This document shows, one piece after another, positions 56,730 through 64,000 of a DNA stretch of 64,000 nt. How positions within the stretch are numbered: position 1 is the first letter of the stretch; each line of letters starts with the position of its first letter. This DNA comes from Tetrastigma voinierianum (lineage: Eukaryota; Streptophyta; Magnoliopsida; Vitales; Vitaceae): the NCBI GenBank assembly GCA_016808115.1, contig JAEQBH010003943.1, positions 310,001 through 374,000 of the forward strand, written 5' to 3'. The translations under genes and the position numbers were made by a program. The notes beneath the pieces were generated by a model. That model was not told the origin of the DNA. It saw only the letters and a program-made list of their open reading frames with translations, and did not search any database.

Positions 56730-58479
56730 TGTAAGACCATAAATTTACAGTTTCCATAAATAGTAAATTTTGTTTTCGATCAGTTATGTATTTGACTGAA
56801 AATAGTTAAATGAATAGTAATTTTTGAAAAACAAGCCCCGAAAATAAAAAATGTTCAGAATAATGTATTGAGTATAAAGAAGCTGAAACAGATTAAAACA
56901 AACTATAAGTAAGGTGAAAATGCAATTTTTCTAAAAATGGCAAACAAGCACTGACATAGAAAATCTTAAATTTTCAGATTCGGATTTACTAAACGAACTT
57001 CACCGTCAATTCGCCTCGTGGAAATCTGTTACCCAATCACCTCGTTGAATTTCCGAGACGGTTGAATTTTTACGAAATTCGAGGCAACGGGCGTCGAGTG
57101 GACCTCAGTAGATTTAGAAAAAATTCCGAAAATATCAAATATTTGAAAGCACATCCATTTACAAGATAGATGGAACTCAAAACCAGATTTAAATAAATTT
57201 ACGGAAATGTAAACTAATCGAGCATGTGTGACACGTGGCGCGACGCTGGGCCACGTGTCCACACTATAACAGTCTAAAGGATTAGAACATGCTAAAATAT
57301 CTCATTTTGGTCTAAGACCAAATCATGAGAGAGAGAGGGAAGCAAGCTTCTCTCTTCGATTCATGGATTTCATCTGGCCAACTCAGAGTCCGAGAATTGT
57401 GCTTCGATCGACGCGACTGGGGCTACGCGTGGCACAGACCACAAGATTCTCGGCTGTCCAAGGTTTGGAGTTTTTCACGCAATGCAGAAAAGGCGTGTCC
57501 CGAAACCACGCTATTTGATGAGGTTTTTCCCACTCACTCGTCTGCGGTATGCGTGTCCAAGGGAGATGTCGGTCTGCCTTTTTTTCTCCGACCCCATGAC
57601 TGTATTTTGGCCATAACTTGGTCATCACTAATTCGAATTTAGTGATTCAAATTGCTAAGTAAACTAGACTGATAGGAGAACATATGACCTTGAAATAGGT
57701 CTATCCAAATTCCGACCCATTGGGACTCAAAAATGCATTCAAATGGGAGCTATGTTCAGACAATTTCTAGTTTTGTTTGAAAACTGAAAATTCCGCTATT
57801 TAAGATATATTCTGAGTTTCCTGATCCGATTTGGGTGATTCTAGTTGGAGAAGAACCCTAAGAACCGTATCTTCAAATGAGTGCAAAGAACCAGTATTAA
57901 ATTATGGATTAAGACCCCTGAAATCGGGTATCACAGACTGTTTCCAGTATAAATAGAGTAAATTGACCAATTTTGAATGAAAAGACCATAACTTCTTCGT
58001 CCGAACTCGTTTTGGGTGTTCTTGGACTCTATGAAAAGCCCATTGAGTCAAGCTTCTAGACATATTCCTGTAGAGGACAGGGGATGATCAAAACATGGCT
58101 GAAATGTTTTGCACCTCAAGTGTAAAGGTTTGGTTATGTCGAATTTAATAACCGAAGTTGTGGTAGATGACCATGTCAGCGGCATGTCATACAGCTGCCT
58201 GCAAGAATTGCCATGAGTTAGCATAAGAAAAGCATGAGAATAAAATAGGTTGAGTTCAATTGATTTTAATCAATTGGAAGTTATTAAATGCTTAAGGGTT
58301 GTTGGAAAGTATGTTATAGTTAATGGTTTAATTGAACATGATTAAGGTATGAATGTTAATGGATTTTATGGATAATGTGACTTATAGGAGGAAAGTGATT
58401 AAGGACAAGGGTAGAGGTGGAAAGTTTTTAAAGGAGGAAAAATGGCTTAAATAACTAAGGTGGTGGAAAATGTAACAGC

Positions 58480-58483
<4 letters not shown>

Positions 58484-58554
<71 letters not shown>
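58484..58554. repeat. (AT)n microsatellite
   Basis: About 71 bp of AT repeats in the Tekay LTR; it gives a spurious Tyr-Ile ORF on the minus strand. Confidence 0.95.
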
Positions 58555-58558
<4 letters not shown>

Positions 58559-59811
58559 GTTTACTAATGTATATGTTTTCATAGTTATGTTATAAATGTT
58601 CAAATGAAAAAAAAAAATGAAATGTGGTTTTCTTGACTTTAAATTATGTTAAGAAAATATGAAATGATTATGGTTTCCATAGTTTTATAAAACATGATTT
58701 ATGGTTTCCATATGAAATGAAATGTTTATGAATGTATATTTTATATATACATGTTTATATGAAAATATTTGAATCCATGGTTACTCCTATGTTACAAAGA
58801 TAAAGTTTAAAGGAGTCAACTAAAGTATTTTTACGCGGCTCCATGGTACATGGAAAGGGGTTAGGATTTTTTTTATGTAGGGAAGGAAGAGTGATGCATA
58901 TCGCCATACACGTGAAAAGTAATGGTAAAGTTTATCAACGTATAATGTGATTTATTCCATAGTAAATGGTATTTAAAAGAAAGACGATTTATCGAGGTTC
59001 CTTTTTTCGCCACAAGTATCGTAAGACTATTTCTGAGGTTCTTTTTCATGGTCCAACCAGCAACTAGAGTATGTTCCATTGATATGAGACTTGATTCAAA
59101 AAGAAAAGAAGGTATATTGAAAGATATGTTGATACAATTGTTTTACACATTGTATTTGATCTATATGGAAAAGAAAGTAAAGTAAATATTTATTGAAAGG
59201 ATATGTTTATACAATTGTTTTACACATCAGATTCGAATTATATGGAAGAAAGAAGTAAATGTTTATAAAATGAAATTTCAGACAATTGTTTTACTGTATT
59301 TGAATAGAAAGGAAAAGAATGCAAAGTAAATGTTTATAGAAATGAGATCTCTATACAATTGTTTTACACATTGTATTTGAAGTATATTTGGAAACATTAT
59401 TTTCCTATGAACTGTACTCTCACTGAGATCCTTTAACTCACCCTTTTTCCAAATGTTTTCAAGGGTAGAGACTCGACGCGCAAACTCGAGCATCCTCCAC
59501 TGTTGACACTCCGCTCACGGACGCACTACCTTGAAAATGTATAGTTTTTGTTGGTAGCCAACTACTTGTGCACCTTTATTTTGTAATGTATGTAAGTTTT
59601 AAAAGATTGTTTATATATCTATAGTGTTTAGAAAATGATTTTAAAGTTTGATTTGAATTTGATTGTGGTGGACTTGATGTCCCATGGTTGGATGTGGAGT
59701 AAATTAAATTGTTTTATTATAGGTTTTGTAAATTGGGAAATGTCCGAAATGTAGGTGAAACTCGCCTGTATTTTCTATAAAATGTTTAAGCGTATAAAAG
59801 GATTTAATGTT

Positions 59812-59813
<2 letters not shown>

Positions 59814-59904
<91 letters not shown>
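59814..59904. repeat. (AT)n microsatellite
   Basis: About 91 bp of AT repeats, the longest in the window. Confidence 0.95.
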
Positions 59905-59908
<4 letters not shown>

Positions 59909-60194
59909 CCTTAATTCATGTTTCATAAGATTTTAATGGAAAAAATAACTATATAAATGGGTTTGCTCCACGGATTCACTTTTAAAAAGTTTAAAAGAAA
60001 TGAAAGGTTTTTTTTTTTTCAAATCCGAAGGAGTGCCGAGAGGGTCCCCCGGGTTAGGAAAATGAAACCCGGGTTGGATCCCTTCACAAGCGATGATAAG
60101 CAGAAGAAGTCCAACTAGTTTGGAGTTGTACGTGTACATGGGAGAAGGTACAAGAGTCAAAGTTGATTTTCTGGGAGTTGTTAGATTACAGTTT

Positions 60195-60960
60195 AGTACA
60201 ATAAATTTTTTGGAATTTCAAAAATGTGGCATTAATGCTCAGTATACAATGTCTGGTCCTCATCAACAAAATGGGATTGCAAATAGGAGAAATCCCACGC
60301 TTCTTGATATGGTGCAATGTATGCTTGTTTTCCTCTCTACCTGAGTTCTTATAGGGTGAAGCTTTGAAAATTGCACCTTATGTTTTAAATCAAGTACCTA
60401 GTAAGTCTGTTCCTAAGACTCCATATGAGCTATGATCACAAAAGAAGTCTAGTCTTCGTCACTTCCATGTTTGGGGCTGCAAGGTGGAAGTGAGACCATA
60501 CAACCCGCAATCCAAGAAACTTGATTCAAAAATCATTAATGGGTACTTTATTGATTATTGTGTGGGATCAAGATGTTCCAGGTTTTATTGCTTGTCGCAC
60601 ACCACCAAAGTGATTGAGTGGGATCAAGCTATTTAGTTCGAAAATGATACTAATACAAGCGAAGAGCCAAGAGAAATTGTGTTCAAGGAACACCTACTTT
60701 TTATTCATGTGCCTATTGCTTCCACTTCAATCTCTAGCCATGTTGTTAACCAATATCCAATAGCCACTACCAATGATGAACAATTGAAAATGTAGATCCA
60801 ATAGCCCCATATGTAGTCATGGATATACCCTTGAGGAGGTCAGAGAGGGTTCATAGGCCCAGAATTTCAGATGACTACATTGTCTACTTGTGGGAGCATG
60901 AGTATTTTGTGGGTGATATCTTGATCCAACTACCTACAAAGAAGCCATTGTTAGTCCTTA
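60195..60960 (+). pseudogene. C3 integrase core end and linker
   Basis: Plus strand reads FLEFQKCGINAQYTMSGPHQQNGI near 60212-60283 (given as FLEFQKCGIN and QYTMSGPHQQNGI), with TLLDMVQCML near 60297; the usual catalytic Glu motif after NG is changed to ANRRN, so the Glu is lost. Then PSKSVPKTPYEL near 60400, HFHVWGCKVE near 60460, FIDYC and SRFYCLSHTTKVIEWDQA near 60550-60630, PREIVFKEH near 60670, and a linker with RRSERVHRPRISDDYIV-like sequence near 60840. Frameshifts and stops separate these blocks. Confidence 0.85.
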
Positions 60961-61708
60961 ATCCAACTTTCGGATCGATGCAATGAAGTATGAGATGACT
61001 TCCATGTCACAGAATAAAGTGTAGTGCTTAGTAGATTTGTCAGATGGCTGCAAACCTATTGGGTGCAAATGGGTGTTCAAGACCAAACGCAATGCCAAGG
61101 GATAGGTAGAGAGATATAAAGCAAGATTAGTGGCTAAGGGTTACAGTCAACAAAAAGGTATTGATTTTAAGGAAACCTTCTCTCCCGTGTCCATTAAAGA
61201 CTCTCTACGCATTATTAAGGATGCTTACATGTCTCAACCTATTGGTTTTGAGGAAGTTAGTAAGGAACACGTGGTTTGTAAACTCCAGAAATCCATTTAT
61301 GGTTTAAAGAAGGCTTCTAGGCAGTGGTATCTCAAGTTTGATGAAGTTGTCACCTCCAATAGTTTTAAGGAAAACATAGTCGATCAATGCATATATATGA
61401 AGGTCAATGGGAGCAACTACATATTCTTGGTTTTATATGTTGATGATATTTTGGTCGTAGCTAATGATACTGACTTGTTGGTTGAGACAAAACAGTTATT
61501 GTTTAGCCATTTTGATATGAAGGATCTTGGGGAAACATCTTATGTCTTAGGCATACAGATACTTCATGATAGACCTAGTGGCATTCTGAGATTGTCTCAA
61601 CAGACGTATATTGAACGCATTCTAAAAAGGCTCAATATGCAATCATGTTCTTCTAGTAAGACACCAATTATAAAGGGTGATAAATTTTCCAAAGGCCAAT
61701 GTCCTCAA
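60961..61708 (+). pseudogene. C3 reverse transcriptase lacking motif A
   Basis: Plus strand opens with a GCKWVFKTKRNAKG block near 61060, then a stop (TAG) and VERYKARLVAKGYSQQ. The frame 61130-61756 runs through GIDFKETFSPVSIKDSLRII and then directly YMSQPIGFEEVSKEHVVCKL. In copia RT a stretch with the motif A Asp lies between these, so about 30 residues including a catalytic residue are deleted. YVDDI is present near 61438. The frame is cut at KGDKFSKGQCPQ by the solo LTR at 61709; the codons after that belong to the LTR. Confidence 0.88.
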
Positions 61709-63174
61709 TGTTGGAATCCAGCGATAAGAAAACGCAGCATAAATAAAAAAACTTAACACTGAACTGCATCAAGATCCAAGCGGTTTGATGAAACTAAACA
61801 ATGAATCAAGGAAATCCAGATCTTACCTCTTGTAGACTAAATCCTTTTCGACTAGTGTAGATGTGCTTGATAGCACACACGCTGAAACACAAACAGAACT
61901 CCTTTTGGAAATGATCCAGTAGCAACGAGCCAAGACGATGCAGTGTGCAAACGCCCTCTAAAGGTATCCACACGAACGACTAATGGATGGGATGGATGTG
62001 TTAAATCTTATGTTAGGGTCTTTGTCCTAATAAAACCAAAGACACCTTAGTGTCTTCCAAAACTCTAAAAATAATTCCCTCTCAAAAACGCCCACTTCAA
62101 AAGAACCACCTTCTTTTAGATGATAAACCCCATATTTATATCAAGCCTCCCAAAACCTTTTATTAAAACGAATTTAAACCAAATTCCATTAACTATTAAT
62201 GGGCTTGGGCTTGGGCTTAATCATATAAAGAGAGAGCCTTTCTAACATCCCATTATAGCTCATTCTTATGTGTGACCCTATAGGTTCACTAATGTTGGCA
62301 AGTAACAAATCATATTCCTAAGCCCACAAGTTATAATTGGTCTCTAGCAAGACATTATAACTACTCCAAATCAAGAGAATTGATGATCAAAACCTTACCA
62401 TAAGATGATATTAGTCCTTGTCACACGATGTCTCGACACAACAAAGCATGGATGAAGTCATTCTTATACAACTTAATCGCTTCTCGATTCTCAAGAAGAT
62501 CGACTAAACAAATGATATTGATAACCCTATCAATCTCATTCGAGCATGGTCATGCATTTCTGCCTCACTTATTAAGAGGCCAATAGGACATCTCACTCAA
62601 TTAAGAGCTGACAAATTCATTCACTATCAATTACATTCCTCCACATGATTTATCGCATGCTCCAACCATAGCCTCGTAGGGATACCATCCTGCCAAAGAC
62701 ATCATTGAGCTACGCCAAGAAACGGTTCCTCATGTGGTAAATCTATGGTGAATTCGCCTAAGGGATCTCCAATACTCACTACCGCAATGAATTACCATGA
62801 CATAATCCATGTAGTATTTCTCATAGCAGGTTAGTCCAATAACATGAACTTAACATGTATTTATGTTTTGAGTAACATCTTATGTTCATGACAAGCAAAA
62901 CATGGTCTTTTCTCAGAAAACATAATAGTCTTCATTATTATTCCCACAATAATGATCGACTATGGACTATTTAGAATAGTGTTCTTATGCCTTAAGGTTT
63001 TTTACTTATCAAGTCACATTAATGGATGACATAAAGCCGGAGCCAACTATTCAAGGATATGATTTTATCAAGTTAAACCACAATTTAAATAACAAGATAA
63101 AATGATAAATGCCTCATGTATATAAACATATAATGACGGTGTATATGCCATTGGGCTAGAGCATATCACTAACA
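61709..63174 (-). mobile_element. Copia-type solo LTR in C3
   Basis: Runs TGTTGGAATCC to CACTAACA on plus, flanked by CTCAA at 61704-61708 and 63175-63179. In minus orientation it starts TGTTAGTGATATGC, like many plant copia LTRs, and several words (for example TGTGTGACC near 62270) recall the C1 LTR. It is 1466 bp, no interior. Orientation is inferred from the start. Confidence 0.9.
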
Positions 63175-63179
63175 CTCAA

Positions 63180-63790
63180 GTATGCACATGCCTTGATATT
63201 GCTTTTGCTGTTGGCGTGTCAGGCACTGGTGCGATCTCGGTCAAAGCCACCGGAAGCGCTTAAGAAAGTTTCCTTGGCGATCTTCGTGATTAAGGATCTC
63301 ATATTGACATATTAACATATCGACACTCTTGAAGTGGTTGATTAAAGTGATTTCGATTATGCAGGCTGAGTAGATGATAAAAAGTCAACTTCTGGTTATA
63401 TCTTTATAATGGTTGAAAGAGCTGTTTTGTGGAAAAGTGTTAAGCAGACACTTACATCTTCTTCTACTATGGAGGTATAGTATATGGCATGTTATGAGGT
63501 TACTTGTCATGTAATATAGTTGTGAAACTTCATTTCAGCTTTGGAGCTTGTTCACTCCATTTCTAGACCGCTGAAATTGTTATGTGATAATTCCGCAGAT
63601 GTATATTTCTCTAGGAACACTAAGAGCACTTCTCACTCCAAAAACATTGATGTGAAGTTCTTTTTTGTGAAATAGTCTCTCATTTCAATTGAGTACACGC
63701 TTACGACTAGCATGTTGTCAAACCCACTAACAAAAGGCTTACCTATTTGTGTGTTTCAAGAACATGTCACCCGCATGGGATTTTTAGGAG
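63180..63790 (+). pseudogene. C3 RNase H remnant
   Basis: Resumes pol after the solo LTR with a VCTCLDIAFAVGVSGT block near 63185-63230. Then VDDKKSTSGYIFIM near 63375, LWKSVKQTLTSSSTMEV near 63430-63475, LKLLCDNSADVYFSRNTKS near 63565-63620, and PLTKGLPICVFQEHVT near 63725-63770. In-frame stops occur at several sites (for example after TMEV). RNase H would remove the RNA strand during cDNA synthesis. Confidence 0.88.
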
Positions 63791-64000
63791 CATAGAATCT
63801 TTCTTTTAGTGAGAGTTTTGCCTTTTCATATATTTTGTAAGGAAAGCTCATGTTTCACATTTTGACATTTGTCATTATCTTATGATTTTCTATCATTTTG
63901 ACTAGATAAATGACAAAATGATGTTTTCTCTTTCTATTGAATCAATACTTTTGTCATTGAAATGCTTCTAGATTAAGAATACTTCAATTACGCATTTCCA
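63791..64000 (+). other. C3 3' flank to window end
   Basis: AT-rich, no LTR start or coding sequence recognised. It may be the region before the purine tract and LTR of C3, which would lie outside the window. Confidence 0.4.

Larger units (their letters stand above)
56730..60088 (+). repeat. Tekay 3' LTR
   Basis: Starts TGTAAGACC after the purine tract. The end is placed at CCCGGGTTGGATCCCTTCACA (60068-60088), since Tekay LTRs usually end in CGGGT-rich sequence and CA, and copia pol starts directly after. About 3.36 kb, with AT microsatellites at 58484-58554 and 59814-59904. It shares a single unit of the repeat found three times in T1. The end is uncertain. Confidence 0.75.
60089..63790 (+). 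mobile_element. Copia C3 pol remnant
   Basis: Plus-strand copia sequence from mid integrase to the end of RNase H, cut by a solo LTR at 61709-63174. The 5' side abuts the Tekay LTR. gag, protease and the first part of integrase are absent between 55737 and 60089. After 63790 no LTR start was found before the end of the window. Confidence 0.85.

Noticed and set aside
58382..58603. Minus-strand ORF with an Ile-Tyr repeat
   Set aside because: Translation of an AT microsatellite.
61709..61756. C-terminal end of the C3 RT frame
   Set aside because: After the CTCAA duplication the codons belong to the solo LTR, so the last 16 residues are not part of RT.

Overview
This window looks like plant (angiosperm) nuclear heterochromatin. 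Almost every stretch I could identify is a transposable element, and no intact host gene, rRNA or tRNA gene was recognised. Plant origin rests on the element types: Tekay-type and non-chromovirus Ty3/gypsy LTRs, Ty1/copia elements, a CACTA DNA transposon, a hAT element, and an L1-type LINE with a DUF4283-like ORF1. The species cannot be named from the sequence.

The main architecture is a nest. A minus-strand LINE is the oldest recognisable layer. It survives in four sure pieces: 1-1048 (ORF1 tail and endonuclease), 26517-26732 (ORF1), 32593-32914 (ORF1 zinc knuckle) and 50728-51255 (ORF1 DUF4283-like domain). It was split by four later arrivals: copia element C1 (1049-26516, TSD GGAGA), copia element C2 (26733-32592, TSD GTCCA), a CACTA transposon (32915-50727, TSD TAC), and a gypsy LTR, T5 (about 51256-54166, TSD unresolved).

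The large insertions were themselves hit. The left LTR of C1 holds solo LTR G1 (1537-2894, TSD CCCCT) and gypsy element G2 (3926-8477, TSD ATAGG), and G2 holds LTR T1 (3997-6822). The C1 interior holds a Tat/Athila-like LTR (10563 to about 13535) with a remarkable TGTCGCGACA-type palindrome array, and a Tekay solo LTR, T2 (14365-16644, TSD TAAAG). The right LTR of C1 holds a hAT element (20958-26066, 8-bp TSD GATGAGAC). The CACTA element holds about 650-bp tandem units, a composite gypsy LTR block (about 39769-44673) and solo LTR T4 (44717-46750, TSD TTTAT).

The right part (54167-64000) is a second scrap heap. It has a 255-bp tandem duplication, a copia-like LTR with a degenerate tRNA-Met primer site (55234-55737), the integrase end and 3' LTR of a Tekay element (55772 to about 60088), and a plus-strand copia pol remnant, C3 (60089-63790), which carries its own solo LTR (61709-63174, TSD CTCAA).

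No gene set here works together in the usual sense. All coding regions are pseudogenes with frameshifts, stops or lost catalytic residues. The most unusual points are: C2 lacks a tRNA primer-binding site and has at that place a 14-nt perfect complement to its own LTR, plus a second 10-nt complement (possible self-priming or pseudoknot); the palindrome array in the Tat/Athila-like LTR; and the CACTA tandem array.
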